IMG/VR virus record: IMGVR_UViG_3300005663_000028
Span: 115,554-179,553 of that record
Source: a virus
Strand: one strand, 5' to 3'
DNA length: 64,000 bases
Shown: piece by piece, positions 41,871 to 49,818 of the stretch
How positions within the stretch are numbered: the stretch's first letter is position 1
How the letters are laid out: the number at the start of each line of letters is the position of its first letter
Notes under the pieces: model-generated
Database searches by the model: none
The model's input: only the letters and a program-made list of their open reading frames with translations
What the model was told of the DNA's origin: nothing
Made by a program: the position numbers and the translations under genes

Positions 41871-42464
41871 TTAACTCTCCAGTTCTTTCCAGTATTTTTT
41901 ATCGAGATGATCCCTCATTCCGTTTTCTGAAGGATTGTCTCCATAAAACCCCCAACACGAATTCAGGTTTGGACCCTTACCGTCGCAATGTTCATAGGGT
42001 GGACCCCGTAGGACAAATCTATATACGTCACCTCTAAGATATTGATCATATGTCTCAACTTCACCGATTAGGCACTGACGGGTTTTCCTTCTTATTTCTG
42101 TTTTAAGGGTGTTCGTTCCGCCGAACGTTGATTCTGCCATTGCTTTAGTACAAAATATAAAACCGATTTGACCACTGTCCCACCGACAACCGAATGGGGT
42201 TGTTTGGATAGCAAGACCAGAGTGGTTCATCAGGTAAAGGGGTAGGATTACCGCAACGTCATTAGACGCTTCGATTACATTTTCCATTTCGTCCCATGAA
42301 TTATAATCATCATGTTTCAATTCGTGTTCGTCACCAAGATTGAGATTTTTGTGAAAACAAACCATTTGCCCAATATTATCCCAACTTCTTGGGGATTCGA
42401 CGTCTTCGTCTGGGTGGATTTCTAACGTGCAGCCGTCTTTGAGTTTTATTGTTTTAATCATCAT
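41871..42464 (-). CDS. Conserved phage protein of unknown function
   Basis: 197 aa. It resembles proteins found in many phages that share WDNIGQMVCFH, LPLYLMNHSGLAIQTTPF, CRWDSGQIGFI and GEVETYDQYLRGDVYRF. No enzymatic motif is clear. Confidence 0.7.
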   Translation of the reverse strand: MMIKTIKLKDGCTLEIHPDEDVESPRSWDNIGQMVCFHKNLNLGDEHELKHDDYNSWDEMENVIEASNDVAVILPLYLMNHSGLAIQTTPFGCRWDSGQIGFIFCTKAMAESTFGGTNTLKTEIRRKTRQCLIGEVETYDQYLRGDVYRFVLRGPPYEHCDGKGPNLNSCWGFYGDNPSENGMRDHLDKKYWKELES

Positions 42465-42466
42465 TT

Positions 42467-42805
42467 TTAGCTCGCCCCTTCCTTCTTTTGCTCTAGGAAC
42501 TTTTCCAATCGATTTTGAAACTGTTCAACATACATTTTAAGTTCGCCTAGATCACACTCAAATGACACGGTAATAGATGAACACATGTCCAAATAGACTT
42601 CTTCAACGGAGGCTATGTCCGGAGGTATATTGAGATCGAATAATCCTTCAGATAACACATTTGTGTTTCTGTATCCTTTTACTTGTCCTGCATATGCGTG
42701 CCCACCGTCGTACCTTTCTGTTACCTCCTCATCAAATTGTCTGTCGGACGTCCAATCTGGTAAACCAAATATCACCTGAACGCATTCAATACTACTTTGG
42801 GCCAC
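42467..42805 (-). CDS. Unknown protein
   Basis: 112 aa from a GTG. Mixed alpha/beta with a C-terminal helix rich in Glu/Lys. No family recognised. Overlaps 42792-43019 by 14 bases. Confidence 0.55.
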   Translation of the reverse strand: MAQSSIECVQVIFGLPDWTSDRQFDEEVTERYDGGHAYAGQVKGYRNTNVLSEGLFDLNIPPDIASVEEVYLDMCSSITVSFECDLGELKMYVEQFQNRLEKFLEQKKEGAS

Positions 42806-43019
42806 GATTCCATTCCTTCCATTTTTCGATAAGTGCCATCGCCTCTTTGTCAGAAAGCCATTGTTTAGACACTCCGTTTTCTGCGGCGAAGTAGAACTGT
42901 TTGCCTGTTGTGGATTGTTCGTTTACGGAGACATGGATTATATGGTTGGTTCTCATACACGGATAATATGGATACCCAAGCCCTTCATCTCTGGTCATAG
43001 TAGCGATAATCCACTTCAT
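42792..43019 (-). CDS. Unknown small protein
   Basis: 75 aa; beta-rich, ends in a LSDKEAMALIEKWKEW helix. It follows the E1-like gene by 3 bases and may be co-expressed with the Ubl cassette. Confidence 0.55.
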   Translation of the reverse strand: MKWIIATMTRDEGLGYPYYPCMRTNHIIHVSVNEQSTTGKQFYFAAENGVSKQWLSDKEAMALIEKWKEWNRGPK

Positions 43020-43022
43020 ATT

Positions 43023-43682
43023 CTACTTCGCTCCCATTTCATTTGTAAGCAAATTCAAATCGATTTCTTTATCAAGCTCGCAACCTCTCAGCCACTTGGC
43101 GAATTGTGCAACTCTTAATCCCGCTGAAACGTTTGCGCAGTAAATGGTTGTCTTAGCCGTACACGACCCATTGTAAGTTTCTGCTTGTGGGAAAAATGTT
43201 GTGCCGTAGTGCTCTCGTGAAGTGTCATCATAGACGATGAATATTCTCATATATTCAGCGCTCATCCTGGCATCTATAAATAAGTCTGCTCGTTCTTTTA
43301 CGGTTTCGAAAATTGATTTTCTGGTGGAAATTTTATCTACACAACAAAATAGTACACCCCCAGTGAAGTCCATTGATCGGAACTTACGGTTGACGGTAGT
43401 TATTTCAATTGCGGGGTTGATAGCAGCACAAATATCCTTGACTGCATCTACTTTGAATTTTCCGAGATCGGCTTCGTGATATCCTTGACAAGCAAGATTC
43501 TCTACAGAAACTAAATCGAAGTCGATAAGCCGTAGTCGTGGCACTCCAATAGCTGCCAGTTGAAGTGCCACTTGTCTTCCTCCTGCACCGACACCAACTA
43601 TTGTGGCTCTAATAGCGGATAGTTTATCTGGTGGTATTAATTCTTTTTGTCTGATGTCTCTATTTTTTAGCAGATTTTCCAT
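43023..43682 (-). CDS. E1-like ThiF/MoeB family adenylating enzyme
   Basis: 219 aa, a single Rossmann adenylation domain. It has the GVGAGG nucleotide loop (30-35), the LIDFDLVSVENL strand (D54, D56), the Arg-containing QGYHEADLGKFKVDA region and DxxSTR-like VDKISTRKSIFE. C174 in NGSCTAK is the likely catalytic Cys. E1/ThiF proteins adenylate the C-terminus of a Ubl protein and pass it to Cys or sulfur. In the same window lie a beta-grasp Ubl, an E2-like protein and a JAB peptidase. It lacks UBA-like or second repeats. Confidence 0.88.
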   Translation of the reverse strand: MENLLKNRDIRQKELIPPDKLSAIRATIVGVGAGGRQVALQLAAIGVPRLRLIDFDLVSVENLACQGYHEADLGKFKVDAVKDICAAINPAIEITTVNRKFRSMDFTGGVLFCCVDKISTRKSIFETVKERADLFIDARMSAEYMRIFIVYDDTSREHYGTTFFPQAETYNGSCTAKTTIYCANVSAGLRVAQFAKWLRGCELDKEIDLNLLTNEMGAK

Positions 43683-43689
43683 GGTTTTC

Positions 43690-43720
43690 TACTCCTTTTG
43701 TGTATAATAAGGTTGGAGGA
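43690..43720 (+). promoter_or_regulatory. Plus-strand promoter for the HNH gene
   Basis: TATAAT (43703-43708) followed by AAGG, the same -10 flank as the main phage motif, just upstream of GGAGG and the ATG at 43727. The expected start site gives a very short leader. Confidence 0.5.
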
Positions 43721-43726
43721 AAGGTT

Positions 43727-44365
43727 ATGAAATATTCGAAAGCCCAACAAAGTCGCGTAGATAAGGGGTTGTGCGCTAAATGTGGGGAGCCCACTGATCA
43801 TACTGTTTATTGTTCCAAATGTACTAGAGTGTGTACTGAATACAATAGACAGAGAAGGGCCAAGCGACGAGAGTTGGGAATATGTTATACGTGCGGAAAC
43901 AGTACGGAAAATAATCGTGCGTATTGTCCAGAGTGTCTAAAAAAGGCTCGTAAATATAGAACTGCTTACAAATTGAAGGCTCCATACGGTGTTTGTGTTA
44001 TTTGTCGTGTGGAATCATGCCTGCCATCATTAGTAGACGCAACATTATATCGGCGAATTTGTCAGAACTGTTATCTTAAAAACGCGTCCTGTTCACAATT
44101 AGGGTCGGTTGAATACTGGAAGCAATTGCTTTGTAAACTAGAAGCCCAACAATTTCGTTGTGTATATTCTGGAGATGAACTTATATTGGGAGTTAACGAT
44201 TCCATGGATCATATTTATCCAAAATCTAGGTATCCTGACAAAGCCCTAGACCCATCTAATATCCAATGGGTTACTCGCACAGTCAATATGGCTAAGGGGT
44301 GTTTAGATCATGATGAGTTTTTAACCCTAATTCGCCGTATCAACAACCGTTTTCCAAAAGACTAA
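43727..44365 (+). CDS. HNH endonuclease on the plus strand
   Basis: 212 aa. N-terminal zinc pairs (CAKCGE, CSKC, CYTCGN, CPEC) lead to an HNH domain with SMDHIYPKSRYPDKALDPSNIQWV and later NMAKGCL. It has its own promoter and interrupts the E1-JAB gene order in opposite orientation, so it looks like a recent mobile insertion in the Ubl cassette. Confidence 0.85.
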   Translation: MKYSKAQQSRVDKGLCAKCGEPTDHTVYCSKCTRVCTEYNRQRRAKRRELGICYTCGNSTENNRAYCPECLKKARKYRTAYKLKAPYGVCVICRVESCLPSLVDATLYRRICQNCYLKNASCSQLGSVEYWKQLLCKLEAQQFRCVYSGDELILGVNDSMDHIYPKSRYPDKALDPSNIQWVTRTVNMAKGCLDHDEFLTLIRRINNRFPKD

Positions 44366-44430
44366 TCCTCTTCTGTGTTCATGATTAGTTTTCGTTGACG
44401 AATATCCCTATCTTCAATAACTGAAGTCAT
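44362..44430 (-). CDS. Mini-ORF
   Basis: A 22-aa ORF (MTSVIEDRDIRQRKLIMNT then EED) with GGAG upstream, starting 3 bases after the preceding stop and ending convergently within the HNH gene stop. It may be a small gene or chance. Confidence 0.35.
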   Translation of the reverse strand: MTSVIEDRDIRQRKLIMNTEED

Positions 44431-44432
44431 AC

Positions 44433-44609
44433 TTAATCTCCATAAAACCCTAACGTTGCTGAATTAGTTCTAGCCCAGCTTTTTTCTTCTGTTGTCGCCT
44501 TTACTCCATCTATGATGTCTCTAATTTGCAATTCTAATTCTGTCATATCTCGCGGATCGATCCTAACCATTTCGTTTTGTATTTTTTCGATTTTTTGTTC
44601 TGCATTCAT
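44433..44609 (-). CDS. Unknown small acidic protein
   Basis: 58 aa. Starts MNAEQKIEKIQNEMVRID; helical; ends NSATLGFYGD. Its ATG overlaps the stop of the JAB gene (ATGA), so it is probably part of the cassette transcript. Confidence 0.6.
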   Translation of the reverse strand: MNAEQKIEKIQNEMVRIDPRDMTELELQIRDIIDGVKATTEEKSWARTNSATLGFYGD

Positions 44610-45529
44610 TGTGCTGCCCTCATTATATCCAATCGTTCATCGGCATTGTCAGCCGCCCAGGTTTCCATAATTCTGGTGATTCTTGCTGTTGGTTTATTAA
44701 CTGGCATACCATCTTTGAACCACGTTTTGGTAATCGGGTTATAACTGTACCAAAAATTATCTTCAGGGTTCCAGCATTCAGCATCTCCGTCTGCAAGCCA
44801 ATAACAATCATAGTCATTGTCGTCGTAAAGGTAGTCGTTATTGTCGTTGTCAGAATGACAACTGATAATGTCCAGAGAATCGGAGGGTACCGATTCTCGG
44901 TTTTCCATATAGTAATCAAGCCAATTATCGTCATCGTCTAGAAATTGAGTTCCTCTATTAACAAGGGGTTTGTTAAAGGCTGAACAGAACTCAATTTCGG
45001 TGACTTTGTCTTTGTATTCCTTTTCCCATTCTTCTTTATTCGAACCCTGAAAGGGCTCTGACCAATCAATCTCTATCGGTAGTTCTTTGATTATACCAGG
45101 GCCAATGTTTACCTTTAGTCTACAATAGGTTGCACCTCCATTGGCTATGATGAACATGACTGCCCAATGTGGATGGGAGAAGGCGTTTCTGAAGTTGTTC
45201 TCGTCTGTTGGGGAGGGTTGTGGGCAATTTGCCGGATGGGAATGTGCGAGAATATTTAGACATTGCCACGAAGCAAGTCCAGCGTCTACCATGCGTTCCC
45301 CAAAATCAGCCAAATCTTCGGGGTCCATGTCGAATGATACACTTGTGCATTTTTGTTTGATCAATGCGAAGTCGGTTACTAATAGCGGGTCTTCTGTGCC
45401 AGTTATGCAATAACCGGCAACTTCTGTCGACCCCCTATTCCGCATCCACAAAAGCTTAGCGTAAGCATACGCGGAGAAACGCAATGCGTTTCCGAAGGTC
45501 ATCTTTGGTTCCATAAAATTGTTAGACAT
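44606..45529 (-). CDS. JAB/JAMM metallopeptidase (deubiquitinase-like)
   Basis: 307 aa. The JAMM site is complete: E36 in STEVAGY, and the HSHPANCPQPSPTD run with H96, H98, S106 and D109. JAMM enzymes cut isopeptide bonds of ubiquitin-like proteins or trim Ubl precursors. Residues 180-260 are Asp-rich, and the C-terminus is helical. Gene order with E1-, E2- and Ubl-like genes argues for a Ubl pathway rather than the tail-associated JAB/NlpC peptidase of lambda-type phages. Confidence 0.87.
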   Translation of the reverse strand: MSNNFMEPKMTFGNALRFSAYAYAKLLWMRNRGSTEVAGYCITGTEDPLLVTDFALIKQKCTSVSFDMDPEDLADFGERMVDAGLASWQCLNILAHSHPANCPQPSPTDENNFRNAFSHPHWAVMFIIANGGATYCRLKVNIGPGIIKELPIEIDWSEPFQGSNKEEWEKEYKDKVTEIEFCSAFNKPLVNRGTQFLDDDDNWLDYYMENRESVPSDSLDIISCHSDNDNNDYLYDDNDYDCYWLADGDAECWNPEDNFWYSYNPITKTWFKDGMPVNKPTARITRIMETWAADNADERLDIMRAAQ

Positions 45530-45538
45530 TTTTGTTTC

Positions 45539-45622
45539 CTAATTGTGAACGTACAACAAAAATTCAAGAAATGCATTAAGCATTCCAGCCATCATAAACA
45601 AAAAACTTACGAATCCTACCAT
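45539..45622 (-). CDS. Tiny membrane peptide
   Basis: 27 aa, almost entirely one hydrophobic helix (MVGFVSFLFMMAGMLNAFL then EFLLYVHN). GGAG is eight bases before the ATG, which follows the E2-like stop by a base. It could anchor a neighbouring protein. Confidence 0.4.
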   Translation of the reverse strand: MVGFVSFLFMMAGMLNAFLEFLLYVHN

Positions 45623-45623
45623 T

Positions 45624-46907
45624 TCATACTCCTGTTCCCGCTAGTATACAATAATGTTTGTCGTCGCATTTCTCGCACGATGAAACACCACAGTAAAGAC
45701 ACCTGTTAATACAATTACTGCAAGTCGTTTTACTGCAATCACCGCAAGTGTCTTCACAATTTGGACAGAGGTAATCTTCGCACACGCTACACTTCGGAGC
45801 ACCATCTACACAGTCGTCGCATATAGTTGAACTGCAATCGGCACAATTATTAGAACATTCGATGCAATGTTCTCTGTCTTCGTCACATATTTCACACGTT
45901 CTTATGCACGAACCGCAATGAATGTTCGTGCATAGGTTGCATGTATTAGCACAAGAGATACATAAGCCCTCATTACACTCATCACAAGATGTACTACATT
46001 CGTCACATCGCCAATTACCACAATCTTCGCAATAGACCATTTCTGCGCAATGGTCACATAGGCCGGTGTAACATTCTTCACAATAGATTGATTGTTCTTC
46101 GGATATAGATTCGTTACATGAATCACAACTGAGTTGATTTTCTTTGTACCAATACCGAAGTTTCTCATGGGGGAATTCGTCGTTATATGTTCGCATGATT
46201 GCTTCAACAGTTGAGAAGTAGTACTCAAGCGACCCATGGTTTAGTGCATTTGTCAGAGTTTCTTCCCCTTCTTGACCTTCGCAAAGTTTTTCGTTTAATA
46301 CGTGTGGGTGGGTAAGACCTTTGTTGCTTGATTGAACATTGTCGATAGATTCAATTGTTAATCCATCTTGTGGACATTGAATGTCTAGCTGCAACCAAAA
46401 GCCCCCTAATTCAACCTCCTCATTCCCGTCTTCCAAACACACATCGTTGATTTTGACATTTAGCCATCCATTCCTAAATATGACCTCAGACCATTGAGTG
46501 TTGATAGCTGTGATTTCTTCGATTGCTTCTTTCATAGTAAGCGGAACCATTGATTGGTCTGTTGCCCATATTTTCACATTTGCAGCTACCCTTGCCAACA
46601 TAGTCTCTACATCTCTTCCCAACTCAGGTAACATGGAGTCGACTATGTTTTGGTAAACGCCTGGGGTTACTATACCAATATATTCTTCGGTCCACTCTCC
46701 ACTCTCATTGTCGATAACATGGGTCGACTCCTGGGTTCTGGGTATCCCACTCAAACGGTAGATTTTTTCCCACTTAGCCATTTCCTGAATTTTTTGCTCC
46801 ATACCTTGGAGATAATGACTTATTCTGTCGCTAGGTGGGGTGGCCGCTTGTTCTACCATCCAATTTTTGTATGCTAGGGCAGCACGACGTACAAGTTTAT
46901 CATTCAT
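45624..46907 (-). CDS. E2-like (UBC-fold) protein with cysteine-rich tail
   Basis: 427 aa. Residues 1-130 are helical. About 135-255 reads like an E2: strands (GFWLQLDIQCPQ), then THPHVLNEKLC, equivalent to the HPN...G-x-C signature with catalytic C209, then NHGSLEYYFSTVEAIM and TYNDEFP. Residues 261-420 hold about 20 CxxC pairs in tandem (CDSC, CEEC, CDHC, CEDC, CDEC and so on), a RING- or treble-clef-like zinc array. An E2 fused to a possible E3-like tail would transfer the Ubl from the E1-like protein to targets. The E2 call is by motif only. Confidence 0.7.
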   Translation of the reverse strand: MNDKLVRRAALAYKNWMVEQAATPPSDRISHYLQGMEQKIQEMAKWEKIYRLSGIPRTQESTHVIDNESGEWTEEYIGIVTPGVYQNIVDSMLPELGRDVETMLARVAANVKIWATDQSMVPLTMKEAIEEITAINTQWSEVIFRNGWLNVKINDVCLEDGNEEVELGGFWLQLDIQCPQDGLTIESIDNVQSSNKGLTHPHVLNEKLCEGQEGEETLTNALNHGSLEYYFSTVEAIMRTYNDEFPHEKLRYWYKENQLSCDSCNESISEEQSIYCEECYTGLCDHCAEMVYCEDCGNWRCDECSTSCDECNEGLCISCANTCNLCTNIHCGSCIRTCEICDEDREHCIECSNNCADCSSTICDDCVDGAPKCSVCEDYLCPNCEDTCGDCSKTTCSNCINRCLYCGVSSCEKCDDKHYCILAGTGV

Positions 46908-47188
46908 TAGGATTCATCCACGAACAAGTGTTTAATTTGATCCCATGGATACCATTCATCTCCAATGTAAATACCGAGACCCTGTTCATGCATGAATCCC
47001 AGTATGTTTTGTGCGGTTTCGTCGCCGTCATCCATTACCCTGCTCAGGGCTTCCATATCGCTATCTGGCATAGAGTCCCACACATTGGAATATGTTTGTC
47101 CGTGATCATCATAGATGCGATACCCAAATGTTTCATTACCATATGGATGGTTGATGAAGATGGTGGGTTGTAGTGTGATTCTATTCAT
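46907..47188 (-). CDS. Unknown protein in the Ubl cassette
   Basis: 93 aa. Acidic, mixed alpha/beta (ETFGYRIYDDHGQTY, then DEWYPWDQIKHLF). No family recognised. It lies between the Ubl and E2-like genes and overlaps the E2-like ATG by one base. Confidence 0.6.
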   Translation of the reverse strand: MNRITLQPTIFINHPYGNETFGYRIYDDHGQTYSNVWDSMPDSDMEALSRVMDDGDETAQNILGFMHEQGLGIYIGDEWYPWDQIKHLFVDES

Positions 47189-47230
47189 TTAATCTACCCA
47201 ATCTCGACTTAGGTCCATAACCAACCGCTT

Positions 47231-47281
47231 AGTAAAAGAAAGGGGGCCGGGGAGATTCCCCGACCCCCATTTTCTTTTACT
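47231..47281 (-). terminator. Strong terminator after the Ubl gene
   Basis: G/C-rich stem 47242-47252 with 47258-47268 (one mismatch), extended by AGTAAAAGAAA / TTTTCTTTTACT flanks. The minus-strand side after the stem is TTTCTTTT. It partly separates the Ubl gene from the rest of the cassette. Confidence 0.85.
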
Positions 47282-47520
47282 TATTCACCTTCGATTTTTT
47301 TCGGCGTCAATGAGACCCGATCCTCATTTTGCAGAACATAGTCCTCATACGCTTCAATTGAGGTTCCATTCGCTCGAATCCGAATAAGAAACTCATCAGG
47401 ATCCCCGTTAAACGACACCTCAAGAAACTTCTCCAGAGTTGTGTTAGGGACCACGGGAATCCGAACAGGGATTCCACCATCAGCATTACTTACCAAGGTT
47501 ACTTCAATCATACCTTCCAT
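47281..47520 (-). CDS. Beta-grasp ubiquitin-like (MoaD/ThiS-type) protein
   Basis: 79 aa. Beta-grasp order: IEVTLVSN and PVRIPVVPN strands, the helix TTLEKFLEVSF, IRIRANG, then YVLQNEDRVSLTPKKIEGE. The last segment is the classic MoaD/ThiS/Ubl ending (GDRV-x-x-x-P-x-x-x-G). The C-terminus is GE rather than GG, so it may be used as is, trimmed by the JAB protein, or inactive. AGGAG lies before the ATG. It is the first gene of the cassette. Confidence 0.72.
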   Translation of the reverse strand: MEGMIEVTLVSNADGGIPVRIPVVPNTTLEKFLEVSFNGDPDEFLIRIRANGTSIEAYEDYVLQNEDRVSLTPKKIEGE

Positions 47521-47580
47521 CGTTCTTCTCCTTAAACAAGGGTTTCAGTGATTTACGTAAAATCACATTTGGTTACACTT

Positions 47581-47814
47581 CTACAAATGAGCTATTTGCT
47601 CCCATTTACGTTCCGTGATCTTTCTTGTTATTGAGTGCCAATCCATATTCATACCTATCGCCGCCGATTCAATAGCTTCGTCCAATGTATCTCCAGTCCC
47701 GAAAGAACACAAACCATTAGGAATGGATACTTTTACCTTATATCCAAACATAGGACTATATTGTTTTGTTACCACCATACCTACGAAAGCCACCTTTTCC
47801 GCCCATGTAATCAT
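47581..47814 (-). CDS. Unknown small protein
   Basis: 77 aa from ATG 47814 (AAAGGA upstream). Double-stranded RBD-like pattern: FGYKVKVSIPNGLCSFGTG, then DEAIESAAIGM helix. No firm assignment. The spacer 47521-47580 holds a weak hairpin (GTGATTT/AAATCAC). Confidence 0.55.
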   Translation of the reverse strand: MITWAEKVAFVGMVVTKQYSPMFGYKVKVSIPNGLCSFGTGDTLDEAIESAAIGMNMDWHSITRKITERKWEQIAHL

Positions 47815-47828
47815 ATTAGTTTTCCTTT

Positions 47829-48296
47829 TTATGGACCAAACCACTTATTGATTTTACGAACGAACCAACAAGGCCGGAATAAATAGTTATAAACACTGTC
47901 TCTCAGACGATCCCAAGTAACTTCCCACATCAATATCGGTTTATTACATTGGTATGTTAGACAGATCAAATGGCTTACTGGGTTTGGATAATTCATTACA
48001 CCATAGCTCTCGCACTTTTTATTTGTTACAACATGTTTGAGTTTCTCATCGAAGATTACTGTACGTACTTTGATTCCACTATACATGAAGGTTTCACAGT
48101 CAAGACTGTGCAACTCTTTTGCTGTCCAGTCCTCCCACTTACGGAATCGCCTAAAAAATTCATCGAAGTCATCGCTCGGAATTTTGAGCAATTGTTGTTT
48201 TCCATGCTGGTCAGTCCAGGAAAAATGATGATGGTCGTCCGCACCTTCCCAAACATAGAGAGACTCAGGATTACACAAACAACGAATGTATGACAT
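47829..48296 (-). CDS. Unknown protein
   Basis: 155 aa. Aromatic-rich, with DDFDEFFRRFRKWEDW and a C-terminal basic WFVRKINKWFGP. No family recognised. Confidence 0.55.
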   Translation of the reverse strand: MSYIRCLCNPESLYVWEGADDHHHFSWTDQHGKQQLLKIPSDDFDEFFRRFRKWEDWTAKELHSLDCETFMYSGIKVRTVIFDEKLKHVVTNKKCESYGVMNYPNPVSHLICLTYQCNKPILMWEVTWDRLRDSVYNYLFRPCWFVRKINKWFGP

Positions 48297-48299
48297 TAT

Positions 48300-48599
48300 T
48301 TATTCCTCTCCTATCCCATACTCTTCCATCACAGCCGCTGCACCATCCCGAATATCCATCAACAACTCCACAGCCAACCTTTCGGCGTCTCGCTGAGCGG
48401 CCTCCCGCGACCTTCTTAACCCACCTTTTCTTCTAAATGATCCAAAATACACTATTCCCGTCCACTCATCTGCCGCCCACACAGACTTTACACATGTGAG
48501 ATAAACATCTTTCCACAGAGCACAAGATGTACTGTGATTTGGATGTTGTTTGTTCGCCCATCTTTTAGTCAATGCTATTCTTTTATGTCGAATATTCAT
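48300..48599 (-). CDS. Unknown basic protein
   Basis: 99 aa from MNIRHKR at 48599 (GGGAG upstream; ATGA overlap with previous stop). Basic helices, Trp-containing middle, acidic C-terminus. No domain recognised. Confidence 0.55.
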   Translation of the reverse strand: MNIRHKRIALTKRWANKQHPNHSTSCALWKDVYLTCVKSVWAADEWTGIVYFGSFRRKGGLRRSREAAQRDAERLAVELLMDIRDGAAAVMEEYGIGEE

Positions 48600-48808
48600 A
48601 GCATCTTCTCCCACGTCCATGGGCCAAACATTAAACATACTTCACTTGAGTTCCATTCCCATCCGAAGTACCAATCCCCCTTTCCGGTAGGGAATGAAAA
48701 AAGAAAGGTACAATATTCCCAATAAGTATTTTTCCTTTTAAGACTAATTGGAAACATTAGGACAACAGAGAGCCAAAAAAATCCTAAAAACTTAATATCA
48801 ACACTCAT
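48596..48808 (-). CDS. Small membrane-associated protein
   Basis: 70 aa. One hydrophobic segment (FLGFFWLSVVLMFPISL), followed by a Trp/Phe-rich soluble part. Function unknown. Confidence 0.55.
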   Translation of the reverse strand: MSVDIKFLGFFWLSVVLMFPISLKRKNTYWEYCTFLFSFPTGKGDWYFGWEWNSSEVCLMFGPWTWEKML

Positions 48809-49035
48809 TCTCGTTTCCTCCCTTTCTTTGTCTTGCTACGAGACTCCGTCTTAGTCTCCCCCAACAGTTCGGTCGTCCTCGCTAAATGCAATTTAATCCA
48901 CTTTCTCTTAGTCTTATCGGAAGCATACCCATACCCTTCGCCTTCTTGTAGCAAAAGGTTCAACTCATTAACAGTTTTTGCGTTTTTGATACGATCCGCC
49001 AGACTGGTCAGATTAAATTCAACAGCTATCGTCAT
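48805..49035 (-). CDS. Unknown small helical protein
   Basis: 76 aa from MTIAVEF at 49035 (GGAGG upstream; ATGA overlap). Helical; Lys-rich end KTKKGRKRE. No family recognised. Confidence 0.55.
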   Translation of the reverse strand: MTIAVEFNLTSLADRIKNAKTVNELNLLLQEGEGYGYASDKTKRKWIKLHLARTTELLGETKTESRSKTKKGRKRE

Positions 49036-49307
49036 GACAGTTCCTCCAAAAGACCTAGCACCTCTATTTTCCCCATTAATTGACCGCATTCGGCATCAAT
49101 GATGGTTCCGCTAGATTGAATCTCCCCAAGATTACTGATGTGTAGGTGAAGGTGAGAGATGTCAGGATTGCCAAGTTTACATGCCACATCTTGTAGATGT
49201 TGAATAAGAGCCCTACACGAACTAGCTAGACTTTCTCTATGGTGTGTGATTCTTTTGTCTAGACGAGTTTTTAATTCCTCAAGTTCATTTAGTTGAGTCA
49301 AATTCAT
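49032..49307 (-). CDS. Unknown small helical protein
   Basis: 91 aa. Coiled-coil-like start (QLNELEELKTRLDKRITHH), His-rich SHLHLHIS. No family recognised. Confidence 0.55.
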   Translation of the reverse strand: MNLTQLNELEELKTRLDKRITHHRESLASSCRALIQHLQDVACKLGNPDISHLHLHISNLGEIQSSGTIIDAECGQLMGKIEVLGLLEELS

Positions 49308-49504
49308 TAGTTTTTTCTCCTAAACCAAAAAGAACAATTAATAGAATCTATTGTAATAGCTATTCCTAAAACAATACTGGCCATAATGCTAAATCTGTCG
49401 TCTGACATCATCTGTAGTTTGTCTCCATATTCCAGTCCAACAATATCCATACTACACTTAGCCACCACGAGTAACGGTATTACAATAGCTGTCCACGCCG
49501 TCAT
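49307..49504 (-). CDS. Small membrane protein
   Basis: 65 aa (ATG 49504 or 49510). Two hydrophobic segments separated by a short charged loop (YGDKLQMMSDDR). Function unknown. Confidence 0.55.
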   Translation of the reverse strand: MTAWTAIVIPLLVVAKCSMDIVGLEYGDKLQMMSDDRFSIMASIVLGIAITIDSINCSFWFRRKN

Positions 49505-49543
49505 TTGCATTCTCCTTTTCCCGAGAAGTTGTACTCAACTTAT

Positions 49544-49816
49544 CTAGTGCCCACTGCACGCATGCTTATTGATCATCATGAATGCACCAACTAAAATCAG
49601 TATGAAACCCGCAATCCAATGGGTCATATCGTGTGGAAGCCACTTTTCAACAATTCCCCCAATAGAGACACCAACTCCGGTCGCGACCGCTAAGCCGATT
49701 GCAGTACCAATGATCACTGTTGCCTTACCATATTCGGTAACAAGACAGGCTGATCGCAACAGGCACCCTATTTCTGCCATAAAGACCACAAATGCAATAA
49801 AAAGTGTTGTCTGCAT
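49544..49816 (-). CDS. UPF0016/GDT1-like half transporter with altered motif
   Basis: 90 aa, three hydrophobic helices. FVVFMAEIG starts like the E-x-G-D motif of UPF0016/GDT1 cation transporters, but EIGCLL replaces EIGDKTQ. Single-repeat (three-helix) members exist in bacteria. Loss of the Asp/Lys suggests altered or absent transport. Confidence 0.55.
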   Translation of the reverse strand: MQTTLFIAFVVFMAEIGCLLRSACLVTEYGKATVIIGTAIGLAVATGVGVSIGGIVEKWLPHDMTHWIAGFILILVGAFMMINKHACSGH

Positions 49817-49818
49817 GG

